Source of the DNA: Temnopleurus reevesii
Taxonomy: Eukaryota; Echinodermata; Echinoidea; Temnopleuroida; Temnopleuridae
Assembly (NCBI GenBank): GCA_036244855.1
Contig: BQKZ01000250.1
Location: 79,020 to 143,019, forward strand
DNA length: 64,000 nt
Direction of reading: 5' to 3'
A program made the translations under genes and the position numbers. The notes beneath the pieces were generated by a model. The model did no database searches and was not told the origin of the DNA. It saw nothing but the letters and a program-made list of their open reading frames with translations. Positions 1 through 12,040 of the stretch are shown here, in pieces (position 1 is the first letter of the stretch; every line of letters begins with the position of its first letter).

Positions 1-412
1 ATCACTCTTATCAAACCAAATCAAATATTTTTGGCTAGCCACACTTGTTTGATCATCATATGGTTGCTTGATTTGTGAAGCATTAGCATATTTGTCATAT
101 TATTCACAATTGGATATATTTAAATATTCTGATCACTCTTATCAAACCAAATCAAATATTTTTGGCTAGCCACACTTGTTTGATCATCATATGGTTGCTT
201 GATTTGTGAAGCATTAGCATATTTGTCATATTATTCACAATTGGATAAGTTTACATATTCTGATCAAACCAAGTAAATATTTTCGAGTAGACAGACTTCT
301 CTTCCCAATCTCATTTACTCTTTTAAAAACAACTTGCAGCATCTAACTTGACGTTCAGATGTTCCCTATTTGTTTGACCATCATATGCTCCCTTTAAACG
401 TTTAGCATTTGC
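1..412. repeat. 131-bp tandem repeat, two near-identical units plus a degenerate third
   Basis: Unit 1 (1-131) and unit 2 (132-262) differ at only a few positions. A third diverged unit begins near 261 (TGATCAAACCAAGTAAATAT), is interrupted by about 60 unrelated bases and resumes at TTTGACCATCATATG near 370. The array runs off the left edge of the window, so its full copy number is unknown. Confidence 0.9.
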
Positions 413-1863
413 ATCCCCTTTAAAAGTCATCCATCTTGCATCCTTCATTGTCAAGTACCAGTCTCTTAAAAGGCCAAGGAACTAATTAGAATCCCAGAGA
501 CACCAAACTCCAGAGCCTCATCAATTCATCGTTAAACTGCTTCACAGCGTCTGAAGAGATTCAATCAGAGAATTTATTGGCCCTCCGAGCAAAGAAATGC
601 AAGTCAAATGACTCTTCTTCTTCTTCCTCAAATCATAATTCCCACTCGCAGTACGACAGCATCATTTTTTTTCCGGAACCGTCAGACACAGAGGAATGTT
701 CGTGTACCTTGCCCTCAAGATGTCGATAAAAAGGCGAGCGTTTTAGAGTGCCTTAGTGCAACCATTCACTCCAATGTTGGTTTTTGTCAATTTTAATGGA
801 AGTTGCAAATGCCTGATCTGTGAGCTTTGTAAATGAATATGGCAGTTCTGGTAGATATTGATAATATCAGGTTCTCAAATATTCTTGATGGGGATAGGAA
901 AGTTATAATACGCTTCCTGTATAATTAAGAAGTTTTTCCCAATATAGACATATACTGAAACAATTTTTTTGGTTAATTTTGATGGAAATTGTAAATTCAT
1001 GATACCTATTATATGCTTTGTGCAATAATTTCATTTTTTTTTGTCACAGATTTGACAACTTTCAAAATAGGCAATTCTACACAAAGCTTAACATGTACAA
1101 TTCAAATCACTACTTTCCTTATTTAGAACCCCCTGGAGGTGGCAGGTCTATGAATACACAAATGGAATACATTGCCATAAAACTTTTTGCATTTGTATGT
1201 ACAAAATCTATAATTTTCCATGCGATAAATTCTTAAATGATGTGGAAAACAATATCGGCATCCACTACCATGACTACAGAAACAACCATTGGCATTTTTA
1301 TCGATTTTATTTTGTAGCACTAATGCACACTTCTTTACTTAAATGTGTGTAGGTGCAGATATTTTTTTTCAGATTTGGATTTCATTGTGGATTTCACTGT
1401 ATTGTATCAAGTTTATTATATGTACCCACAAGTTTTGGATGAAATAGTAGACACAAAAGCTAGTTTAAAGTATGGTGTTTGTTGTATGGTTTCATTGGGT
1501 GACTTTGTGGTTAAGAGCTGTCAGAATGATGGAAAAGATTTCATTTTTTATATTTGCTTAATAATAGAAAATCAGGCTACAAACAAGGTCAGGAAACCAT
1601 TTGTTTTGGTATCATGAAAGAAAATTTGGAGGGAGTAGTGAAAATAGTGTAATTTATTGCAACCCGGTATAATAGTTGATTGAGTGAATCCATCTTGATA
1701 GTTGTTATAGAATCTGTTGTCTAATCAGAAAAAATGAGCAAACAAATGAAGGTTATATTTTTATGATTTCCTACTGGTCCAATTGTAATAATATATAGAC
1801 TTATATACACAAATTACAAAAAAATAACATTGTAGAGGTATCATGGTTTCCTGGTTCTGATTC
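413..1863. other. No recognisable gene
   Basis: AT-rich sequence with short open frames only; none shows conserved motifs or credible splice-site pairs. Confidence 0.5.
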
Positions 1864-2015
1864 TTGACTTCAACCACAGGGTCGCGGTTTTTCCCATCCA
1901 TGGCGTTGATTCAATTCAGCAATGTGCTACACTGCACTCTACCCAGGTGAAGTGAATTTGTATCAGGAAGGCTTCTCAGCACTGTGTTGTTGGCTGCCTG
2001 TTAATGCTTTGAGCC
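1864..2015 (+). repeat. Degenerate tRNA-derived SINE copy
   Basis: Contains the same body as the copies at 13665 and 61221: a decayed B-box-like CGCGGTTTTTCCCATCC, then AATGTGCTACACTGCACTCT, ACCCAGGTGAAGTGAAT, and a GCTTTGAGCC segment near the 3' end. It is strongly diverged and lacks a clear tail. Confidence 0.6.
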
Positions 2016-2812
2016 TGATGGGAAAAAGTGTGGTATGAGAATTAGCTATTATGGAATGATTATAATATTTTGGAAATGTGATTAAGTAATTTGATTAAAA
2101 CAGCTTAGAAGTCTTTGCTGTGAATTTAGTAGTTACATGTGTACAAAACCATGGAATATAACACCACACTGAACGATTTTAACTCTTTTCTCATTATTCT
2201 AAAGATAAAACTTGTTTTTTGAAAAGTCCTGCACCCCTGCCTTGCAGTTTTCGGTTGCATATAAACTGAATTTCATGATTCTTTGGATATTTGTTGTTAT
2301 TCAATCTGATTAGCCTAGTTTTCATTGTATTTTTTAAATGAAGGTATGCTACCTATCTGGGTTAGGCCTGTTTGGTCTTGCGGATGTTGTTTTGCCATTT
2401 TGGCTTTATGTGTAAGAAGGTTTTTATTTCGGGCATTTGAAAAATGAATCTGGTGGGATTTTGTGCTCGATCCAAGCGTATTTGTGGCAGCATTCATACA
2501 AGCTGGAACACCAAACCCAATACTGTTCAGAGCTCTTCAGTCTAATCTATCAACAAAACAATTTTTTTAATGCTCTCGAATGCCATTTTGGGAAAATAGC
2601 GCCAATTTTTTAAATTCATATTTGAAAAAAAAAAATTTTGAGCAAAATTCAGACAATTTATGATGAAAATAAGACTCATAAGGGAGTAAAAAGCCAAAGA
2701 TAACCTGAAAATGACTATTAAGGTTATATAACACATGTTGACTTATAATTTTTCTGTAAAAAAAAACAGAAAAAAAGTAAGTTAGGCCATTTTCAGAGAG
2801 TCAGTCGGTGGA

Positions 2813-2814
<2 letters not shown>

Positions 2815-2853
<39 letters not shown>
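2815..2853. repeat. Poly-G run of 39 bases
   Basis: Uninterrupted G from 2815 to 2853. Length is likely to be imprecise in any assembly. Confidence 0.9.
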
Positions 2854-2856
<3 letters not shown>

Positions 2857-4848
2857 TAGGAGACTGGTCTGGCAACCCAAATGCTGTAGCGTTGAATCCA
2901 GATTCTTTTATTTCACTTTTCCCTGAGTAAGAATGCTAGAGGATTCATCCTTTCTCCTGGGCATGATATCAAATTCAGAATTCATGTAGTGTTGAATCTA
3001 GAATAAGGAGGATGATAAGGAGCATACATGTATTCTTGTTATGACGTACAGTGTAATGCTGTAGTAGCAATGTGTTTTTTCTACTGATGGATACAATTTG
3101 AAAGGGATAAAATCATTTTAAAATCCCCCCTGGTTACAGAGAAATGATCTTTTGTGTTGAGAGCCATAAAGACTTGACTCTGACATGCAGAGATGCCAAC
3201 AATTCTGTTGTATATATGCACTATGAGCAGAAGGGACAAAGGACTGGGACAAAATAAACAATTTCATTCAATCATTCACAATAGCTTCATGATCAAAAAA
3301 GAAAGTCTCGGTGTGACTCTTGTTCCACATTTTTCCACAAAGTGAGGATGGAAATTTCTTTAGTCTTCATTTACATGTAGCTATTTTTAATGCTTGAATG
3401 GAGGTTGCTTATTTTGTCCAAGGCTTTTGTTTCTTTTGCTGACATTGATGCTGTGTATCCTTCATATGAATTCAAGGCTTGTTACAAGTGAATGGCTGGA
3501 AGTATGTTATTGTTGTCATGTTGTGCTCACTTTTGTTCAGCTGTTGTGCTATTCACTTTCTAATTTTGAGCCCATGCACACTCCGGAATGATTGGTATCT
3601 CTCTGTGAATCTCCTGCCCTCTTTCCCATTCCGAGTCTGCTTTGACATGGTTTAGTTTTATTGTTTGTTTGGGTTTTGACTGTCTAGACTTTAAATGATT
3701 TGCATGTATTATTTATTCCTTTTCAGTTGCCAAGCGGTCTGGCATTTTCCCTATTCTTCTCTTCATATTCAAGTATCAACTCCATCACCTATTCTAGATT
3801 CCTTTCTTTTCATTCTGGCATCCTTATCCATTCCTTCTCTATTCAGGTGTGGTCATTCATTGCATCCTCCACCTGACTCTTTAGTTCAGCTCATTAGTTC
3901 AACCATCTTCACATTCCTTCATGGTCATTCTCCTCCTCCCTTTTGTCATCTCATCTCTCTCCCTTATTGGTTACTTTATTGAATTGGGTTAGTTCATTTT
4001 AGTTGGGTGTGTCTCCTTTCTCTTTTGTTATTTACTTGATTTGAATATTTTAATATGTAATGTGAATGTTCTAACCGAGTGGCTGAGTCAGCCCTCTGAA
4101 TAAATCCTCAGTATACCACCAGACTTCATCTTGTTCAGTTTGCCTCTGTTTGTCCCCTCTTGAGTTAACTTCGTTCTTCAGTAATCTTCAGTTCTCCGAC
4201 TTAGTTATTTTTCATCGTCAGTTTACTTCTCCAATACTTGGTTTCTTTTACTGCCTTACAGTAAGTACTTGTGTACCTATATAGGCCTATTGTATTGAAT
4301 TATGAATATGATGATTCGCAGATTTCACACAATATGCTGAAACCTCTAGAAATACATTTCGTTTTAATGATACATATTCAGACTATTCATTATTACATCA
4401 AATGATATCTTCTAAATCCTTTTGCGGTCTGAGCGAGGATTAGGCCAGTCTTCCTTTCAGACTGATCGGCTTTTTTTGTACAGCAAAAACGTGAATAAAG
4501 CAGTTTTGATTCCCTAATATTAGTGTAGGGCCTACATAATAGATGTATCATGAAGCCTTGAAAGAATGTGTGGTTTATATGCTTCATTTAAAGGCTAAGA
4601 GGAGCATTTATCACGAACATGTATAAATGATTCCTACAAGTACTATTTACACCAGCTTCATATAAGTACACATGTACCTCTTATTATAGAATGTTTCAAA
4701 GTCTGTAGATCTGCTTGGGTCAATGATGCATCTGTTTTTAACCTTGAACTGGGCAGTACTGATTTTTTTTATACTAAACAAACGTTTCTGTTGATCTGTT
4801 CTGCAGTTAGATCTCTTCTTGATTTTACAACTTTCTGTGTGTCTCACC
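2854..4848. other. No recognisable gene
   Basis: AT-rich, with a T- and TC-rich part at about 3690-4010. No conserved coding motif seen on either strand. Confidence 0.5.
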
Positions 4849-5310
4849 TCATCAAATTTGCGCTTATCAAAAGTTTGTCAGAATGTGTTTTTGATGATCT
4901 TGTCCAGGGGTCATTCTCAAGGCTAACTTGTTCTCATGCTGGCAAGAAATTGAAATAATCATTCTAATAATGTCTTGTTGTGAAGTTCTTGCATGTCCTT
5001 GGGTTCATTCAGGCTAGAGAGATATGAGAGGTTATTATGAGTCTTTCCTCATTCAATTTGTGCTTAATTTTCCAGAATATATTTTTGATGATCTTGACAT
5101 TGGGTCATTCAAAAGGCTAACTTTTTCTCATGCTGGCAAGAAATTGAAATAATCATTCTAATAATGTCTTGTTGTGAAGTTCTTGCATGGCCTTGGGTTT
5201 ATTCAGACTATTAATATGAGAGGAAATTTGTAAACTGTTTTAGTCTTCCCTCATCCAATTTGCGCTTTCAGAATATGTTTTTTGATAATCTTGTCCCGGA
5301 GTCATTGTGG
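4849..5310. repeat. About 195-bp tandem repeat, two units plus a partial third
   Basis: Units begin at the motif CAAATTTGCGCTT (4852), CAATTTGTGCTT (5052) and CAATTTGCGCTT (5254). The central block with GCTGGCAAGAAATTGAAATA is nearly identical in the first two units (about 4938 and 5133). Confidence 0.85.
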
Positions 5311-6699
5311 GGGCAATAATAATTGCTAAAGTGCCCTTAGGTCAGAGGTCCATTCAGACTAGCCATGTGAGTGATATACACATACTTCTCCTCAAAAATA
5401 ATTTGAAACTTAAAGAACTGTAGCACTGAATAGAAGATAATCTAAACATTTTTATATCCTTACACATTGAATGCTATATCAGAGTAAAAATTTATGGCGT
5501 GGTTAAACAGAGGGTGATTGTGCCAGTTAGGTCACTTAGCATTGAACGGATTTGCCAAAACTCGGAATCCATTATCGAGGGAGTTGGGTAACTTTGCCAT
5601 GTCAGAGTGAGAATTTAGCTCATTATTATTGTCTACCAGAGCAGCCCTGATGAAATAATTGCTCATTAGCAACAATTAGAACCTTGTGGAAGATTAATAG
5701 CAGTAGGCCTATTCCATTTATAGATTCATCTGACTCTCATGGAGGTCATACCAACCCCAGACAATTTCTATCTGTAGACCTATATGCCTCCCGTTTCCAA
5801 TTGAGTGAGTGCTAGGTTGGAAGAAGTGCTTTGGTGCACTGAACCTAGAGTTCATGTACTGGCCATGTATATTTACAACATACATGTATGTCTTGAAAAC
5901 AAATCTTGTCAGTTTGTTCATGCAGAATCCTCCAAGATTCCTGGACCGAGACACTTACTCTATCACTCAAGATCTTTAGTCAAGTGCCAACGTGATGTAA
6001 CGAATCAAATCAATTGATCTCTTGTTTGACCAATCGTCTCGTCTTGGCTTGGTGCACAAAAAGATGAAGTCTGGGGATTCAATTTTCGTCTTCAAGTCTC
6101 GCCAGCGTGGAATGTGTACAGTGGTCCATTATACCGTAGGCGCCCCCCCCCCCAAAAAAAAAAAAATGTTCAGATGCCTACAACCGACCGACTGCCTGAA
6201 AATGGCCCAACTCTTTTTTGATACTCGTAACTAAAATTGAAAAATTACAGCAAAATTATAGATAAACATGTGAAATACAACCTGAAAAGTCGTTTCCAGA
6301 CGATCTTTGGCCCTTCACTCCCTTCCAAGCCTTATATTATTAATGAATTTGTGTTGAAGAAGTGTAAAAGATGGTTGATGCTTGTTTTCAAAGATGGCAT
6401 TCGAGGGCATCCAAGCATTTTTTTGCCTAATGGTATTGGACTACATTGCAGAGTTCTCAAAATCATCTTGCCATCTGCACGTGCTCAGCCAGGCAGCTCA
6501 TCATTGTCATTACCTTTGCAGAGAATTGTTAGCGGCTTGTTTACATGATGGATAACCATGGATCTACAATATTGTACATTGGCTTTGGAACAGGGGAGGG
6601 GCACAATTAACCCTTCAAAACTCTCGGGTATAATCATAGTCCACTGATACATTATGTTTACAGGCTTCATCAGTGAACAAGCATCTAAATAAATATTCA
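5311..6699. other. No recognisable gene; C11A13 homopolymer junction at 6143-6166
   Basis: No conserved coding signal. A run of C immediately followed by a run of A occurs at 6143-6166; similar C-to-A junctions occur near 54614 and 63838. Confidence 0.5.
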
Positions 6700-6887
6700 A
6701 ACTGATTTGATCATCATCATAACCTTCATCATCATCCTCATCTTCATCATCATCCACGTCATCACTAACATCATCATCATCATCATTGCCATCATCATCT
6801 TTGTCATCATCATTATCACCATCATCATCTTTAATAGTTCTAATCATCATCATCATCATGATGGTCATCATTGTCATCATCATCACC

Positions 6888-6934
<47 letters not shown>

Positions 6935-6956
6935 TGTCATCATGATCATCATCTTA
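6700..6956. repeat. TCA/ATC trinucleotide microsatellite with variants
   Basis: Mostly TCA units with TTG, ACC and TTT interruptions; the purest part is about 6885-6935. All frames are open for long stretches because the repeat lacks stops. Confidence 0.95.
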
Positions 6957-7531
6957 CAACAACATCACAACAATCTGTCTCTGAACAGTTTTGTGCGTTC
7001 AGTAAAGTGGGCCTACATTTTGTTGTATTCTGCAGACATTTATTTGTCATCGTGCCCAAATTCATGGGTTATCTTTAAGACGATTGGGATGCAGTTTCTC
7101 ACATTCTCCTGTCATATTATATGTAACCGAGCTTTATTGAGTTCTAACCAAGCGATCAGCGGCAGGACCTTGTCATATGTCACAGAACACTATCCTCTCT
7201 CTCATTTCGTAGTAAATCTTGTCTCCGGTTGAATTCCAATTTCAACGGCTAACCTTGAAGTATTTCAATTTCAAGTTTGCTAACTGTCAGGACAATGGAC
7301 ATGACGGCCTAACTTTAATTTTGTATGTTATGTGCTTTCTGTTGGTTCGTCCAATGGGTATGACAAGCATAAGAAATGTTGGGATAGAAAGGGAGAAAGG
7401 GGGGGGGGGAGATAGACAAGTTTACAATAATGCAACTTATATCCCTTACACTAAGATCGTTGCATTGACAGTGTACAGGCAAGAAAAATGAATAGATTTG
7501 CTAATGAAGCCGTTTGCCATTGAATAGTACG

Positions 7532-7568
7532 AATAGTAATTTTTTCCCTAGGGAAAAAAGTTACTATT
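7532..7568. repeat. Short near-perfect palindrome centred on CCCTAGGG
   Basis: AATAGTAATTTTTTCCCTAG is mirrored by GGGAAAAAAGTTACTATT, with one mismatch or indel. It sits 30 bases left of a larger palindrome. Confidence 0.9.
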
Positions 7569-7597
7569 TTTGCGCGCATGTGTAGTCGGCTAATATA

Positions 7598-7751
7598 CAA
7601 TGACTTGATTCTCGGTACTGGTTAAAACTATTCGCACTCGTGAGCATCAGATAGTTTCATTCTCCCTCGGGCTGTTGGCCCTCGGGAGTATGGTACTATC
7701 TGATATGCTCATTCGTGCGAATAGTTTTAACCAGAACCTCGAGAGTCATTG
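7598..7751. repeat. 154-bp hairpin/palindromic element
   Basis: Arms of about 70 bases start CAATGACT and end AGTCATTG. The left arm holds TGGTTAAAACTATTCGCAC and the right arm its complement GTGCGAATAGTTTTAACCAG; the centre is CCCTCGGGCTGTTGGCCCTC. Probably a foldback or MITE copy. Confidence 0.85.
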
Positions 7752-9111
7752 CATATTTCTATAATATAAATGGATAGTCTATATTCTAAATGTTTTTTTA
7801 TAATTTCATCATTACAGTGCTTTTTCCCTAATATGAATGTGGTCATGTGATAGCCAATCCCAAAGAACATATTCATTTGCCCAACTGATTCACACAATGA
7901 GAGCTTGACTCACAAAGACCCCCCCCCATAGGTTCGCTTTCCCAAAAACAAACTTGCGGGGTTGAGAAGATATCTCATCGAGAAACGAGAAATAGTGTTG
8001 CATACAATCTGTATGTTGGTTCAACCATGTACCTACATGTAGGAGGTCCATGGTTCAACAGGACAGTCCTGGCAAAAGATTGATACATGGTGGGATCTCA
8101 GCAAGATATAGACAGGGAAAGAGATATCTGGGTGTGTTCATTTCTTGGGAGGGAAATAACCCTTAAAAGTTGTTTTTCACCTTCTACTTCACATGACCTT
8201 GACCCCTATTTGTTGTTGGAACTTTCCTTCAAGAACAAGAAAATATGAAAATTTTGCAAACACATTTATCAAACTTTGAAAATAGAGTGTTATATTTGTT
8301 GGGCAATTCTACTGTCAACCCTCGCCCTACCCTCGCCCACGACGCTCCTAAAGGTGTGATTATTAGTCCGGCGTGGGAGTCGTTCTGTCTACTCTGTAAC
8401 AATCAAAATCTGTTATATTTAGCCAGCTCACGCAAAATATGACTATTCTACAAACTTTTTATTGGGCTATGCTAAATCCCAGGCCAGGAAACGCAAATAA
8501 AGAGATCAAATAAAAAGGAAGCAACTCCCACTCTTTGTACATGCAAAAAGAGATTCATCTTTTATATTTGTTTACATTGTATTCATGATTGCCTGGTGTA
8601 TAAATATGACATTGGGTTTTATAATGTGGAGGTATAAAATAGAATAGACAGTGCTAGTCAGAGTATTATGTTATCATTGTAAAAACTCAGGAAACTGAGG
8701 TCACAGTGGGGTAACTAGATCAGATTGTTCTGAGCTTTTGTTGTGATAGCAGGTAGGAAAGTAGTCTGACTTGCACGGAAGGCCATGCACATTTCTGTTT
8801 GATGATGATGATGATGATGCTTTGTGTATAATGGCGTTTTCATCAGTCCACCGATGATTTACGCCAGGCTTCATTTTTTCTTCTTTTCAGTTTTTAAACG
8901 GAGCTTGAAATATTTTGATTTTGTGGTTTGACTTTACCTTCACTGGCATGGTGCAGCAGTTGGCTTGTTTGTTTGTTTAATCTGTAATAAATACCGGTTA
9001 ATATATTTTGTTATTTTTTTTTTCATTAGTAGAATGAGTTGGAGGTGCGTTTATAAGTTAGTATAGAGTAGTGGTTATGAGCATTGTGCCTTCTGAGCAA
9101 TTACAAGTTTT
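7752..9111. other. No recognisable gene
   Basis: AT-rich; only short open frames and short simple repeats such as (GAT)6 near 8800. Confidence 0.5.
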
Positions 9112-9160
9112 TGTTTTTTATTATTATTATTGTTATTATTATTGTTGTTATGGGGGAAAA
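9112..9160 (-). repeat. TAA-rich stretch, possible 3' tail of the retrotransposon
   Basis: On the minus strand this reads as TAACAACAATAATAATAACA followed by more AATAAT units and an A run. It lies about 200 bases downstream of the retrotransposon stop codon. I-clade elements often end in TAA repeats, so it may be the 3' terminus, but it could be an independent microsatellite. Confidence 0.4.
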
Positions 9161-9365
9161 CTTTGGAAGTTTTAAATTCTACTTTGGATTAAAAGATCAT
9201 GGTGGAGCGTGGATTTGTTGTTGAGACAGATATGTATTTCTAAATATTTTATTTCCCTCTACTTTGCACTTATTTGTTTGTTTTACTTAAAACAAGATGG
9301 TATACAAATCCATTAGCGTTGGGCTACATAACTAAACTTAAAGTTCGTTCTTTATTATAATCGAT

Positions 9366-10680
9366 CTATAATTCATTATATTTACCACTTCCTTTGATGA
9401 ATGTAATAAGTTTTCCAAAGTGTTCTGTATTACCTAACAGATTTTGAATAGTAGGGTTGTTATTTTTAATTGAGTTATATAACTTTCTTCTTTGCACGCT
9501 GTATTTTGGGCAAACTAATAGAAAATGTTCAATCGTTTCGTTCATTTTGCAATTCGGGCAGAGTCCGTTTTCATGTTTGTTCAACATGAATTTATAATAA
9601 TTTAAATTACATTTTCCCAAACGAAACTGGTGAATAATTCTCTCATCTTTCCTGCAATAACCTTTCACATTGCATTTTTTGTTTACAGTTTTTTGAATTT
9701 CATATAAATGTCTTCCATTTTCCCCTTTATCCCACAGACTTTGCCAGACTGCGTTATAATGTAGAATGGCATTTTGAATAAACTCTGTTTTGTTTTGGCT
9801 GATTTTTATTTCGATATATTTTTTTTGGGAAGCTTGTTTTGCCAGGGCGTCCGCCCGTTCATTCCCTGCAAGGCCACAATGGGCCGGTACCCATTCAAAT
9901 TTAACCGTTATTCCGAATTCACGTATTATGCGTAATTTTTCAAGTATTTCTGATATTAGACTGCATTCCTTCATGTTTTGGATGGATACAAGAGCAGAGT
10001 TTGAATCGGAGAGGATGACTGCAGATATTGGATGGTATTCCTCTATCCATTCTAGCGCCATGAGAATGGCCACTTGCTCTGCTCGGGCAATTGATATGTC
10101 ACTCGTTTTAAAGCCTTTGCGGATATTCAGTTTGGGTATATAGTATGCTACGCCCGTATTTCCGTTAATTTGCTTTGACGCATCTGTATAAATTTGCAGA
10201 CAAAAATGCCATTTTTTCTGAATGACTTCGTTTGCGTATGTATAAGTTTCTATAGTCGATGTATGCTTCTTGCTAGTATGGTGCGATATCTCAAGTGAAA
10301 CCGTTGGTATTTCATAATGCCAAAAGGGTTTGACTGATTGACAATCCGAAAGTTTTTCGACTTCATTGATGGTAATATTCCTTTTAATTCTTTTGATAAA
10401 AGGACCTTCGCTCAATTTTACAGTGGAGGCTTCATATTGCCAGCATGGTTTTAAAACTTCTCTTGTTAGGTGATTAGCATTGGACGTTTGCAAATAGAAA
10501 CAATACTTTTCATTGATCATATTCCTTCTTAATTGCAATGGCCTCTCTCCACATTCTACCTGGAGTGCTTGGAGTGATGTCTGTTGTTTCCCACCAACAA
10601 TTATTTTAATGTAGTCGACTATAGTCTTTAGAATTGTAAAACACAGAATCGAAGAATATTGTAGCCATTATCCATTGATT
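9366..10680 (-). pseudogene. 5'-truncated non-LTR retrotransposon: RNase H and C-terminal zinc knuckle
   Basis: The frame is open from about 10600 down to TAG at 9366. It carries the end of a reverse-transcriptase polyprotein: a linker motif ALQVECGERPLQLRR (about 10520-10575), then an RNase H domain, then a Cys/His motif. Numbered from a TTG at 10538 the RNase H residues are Asp119 in YTDAS, Glu154 in ARAEQ, Asp178 in LSDSNSA, His220 in WVPAHCG and Asp230 in NERAD, so the acidic set is complete. Cys327, Cys330, His338 and Cys343 form C-x2-C-x7-H-x4-C, as in I/R1-like elements. No RT palm or endonuclease domain is present. Just upstream (10605-10680) homology seems to continue in another frame (FDSVFYNS) before a stop, so the copy is frame-shifted as well as truncated. 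This is a dead copy; the clade is inferred, not proven. Confidence 0.85.
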
Positions 10681-10689
10681 TTTTAATAT

Positions 10690-11644
10690 TGATTTAAAAT
10701 GTCCTATTGTGTAGAGAATTGTCATTCGGCGTAGTTACCTTTATTACAAGTGATACATTTGAAAAATATTGAAAACACTAACAAGGTTGCTCCAATGCTG
10801 GTTCAAGAACAACAGCCCATAGGCCTATAAAGTCCTTAGCATTGACTCGATAAGGTCTTAGTGCTTTCATAGCCTCAAGACTCTCAATTCAGTTCACAGC
10901 CATTATCTATGGATGCTGAATAACTCAATTTATAACTTGTTTACATGGGTCATTGAAAATTATGACTTGAGTTAAAGTTGTATGGAGGGTCAAGTCTACC
11001 AAATGCTTTGGCACAAGTGCTAAAAGGGTCGGGAGAGGAGGGGAGGCTAAACCTCAACGGGCCAAATATTGGTGTGATGCACAAAGATGAAAGGAAGTAT
11101 CTTTTGCCAAACTTGGATTTTCTCCTGTCTACCTTGCCTTTTCAAATTAGGATGGAAGAAGATGCAACTTCATCATCTCAATTTTTAGATATGAAATTAG
11201 AGTCATATTTTCTTTACCCTATTATGGTACACCTGTTTAGGTATTCCCTGTTTGGGTGTCAAAACAATTGTTGGCCTCACCCATGGTTATATGGGATTAG
11301 GCTTTAACTTTTTAGTATTTTTTTATTTCATTAGTTCTTTAGTCCTGTATCAGTGTATAACGAGAATGTTCTTTTTCAACAAGTCGTTAAATGTTCCTCT
11401 TGTTTGATGTGTAGAAAAATATCATGCTTCATTGACCAAGCAAGCTGAATCTATTCTATGGCATTTAAGATCCTTAACTAATCCTTCCTGTATACAACTT
11501 TTACTTTCAGTGTTTGTATTTAAAGAAATCAAACATAATAAAATTGATAATAGATTCTTTTATTGAGCACTAAATCTCAGTGGATTTGGCTCCTTATATT
11601 TCATATGTATTATTATTATCATTATTTATTATTATTTTATTCAG
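10690..11644. other. No recognisable gene
   Basis: Includes an open frame of 109 codons (10978-11307) without recognised motifs, and an ATT-rich patch at 11605-11645. Confidence 0.45.
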
Positions 11645-12040
11645 TTTTGTAATCTTAGAATAACATCAAGAAAGGGTGACTATAATGGTAACTTTGATTT
11701 TATTAATTGTCATGGTGACCAGATCATTAAAGACCTGAAGTGGGCATCAGTAGAACAAAGACAAGATAATTTTTTAGCAATATTGATGTATAAATGTATT
11801 CACGGATCGGTCCCATCTCGATTATGTTACAATATTGAAATGGTTTGTGATAGGCACGATGTAAAAACACGTAATCATGATTCACTGAATGTTGTTCCAC
11901 CTAAACCTTATCTTGAATGTTTAAAAAAATAATTTATGTATTTGGAATCAGTTACCGGATGAATGGTATCAATTTATTTGCTTTCTACATTTTCTAAAAT
12001 GGAAGCCCAGGTACCAAAAATATTTATTACAGTCTTGAGT
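11645..12040 (+). pseudogene. Remnant of the C-terminus of a second non-LTR retrotransposon
   Basis: Two adjoining reading frames read like the end of a CR1/L2/Jockey-type reverse transcriptase. The first (about 11656-11931) has DQIIKDLKWASVEQR and LMYKCIHGSVPSRLC, ending at TAA after an A run. The second (about 11936-12036) has IWNQLPDEW and a run of aromatic and basic residues before a stop. The order LKW..V..R, then MYK.IHG..P..L, then W..LPDE is the usual C-terminal signature of these elements in marine invertebrates. The break at the A run looks like a one-base frameshift. Only about 130 codons remain and no RT catalytic motif is left. Confidence 0.65.

Noticed and set aside
608..796. 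Possible signal-anchor exon of the GALNT (Leu-rich start)
   Set aside because: No donor in a compatible phase was evident and the frame ends in a stop without family similarity.
6485..7232. Long open frames rich in His, Ile or Met/Asp on both strands
   Set aside because: They translate the TCA/ATC microsatellite, which lacks stop codons in several frames; no flanking coding signal.
9790..10143. 117-codon plus-strand frame
   Set aside because: It is antisense to the RNase H domain and has no independent support.
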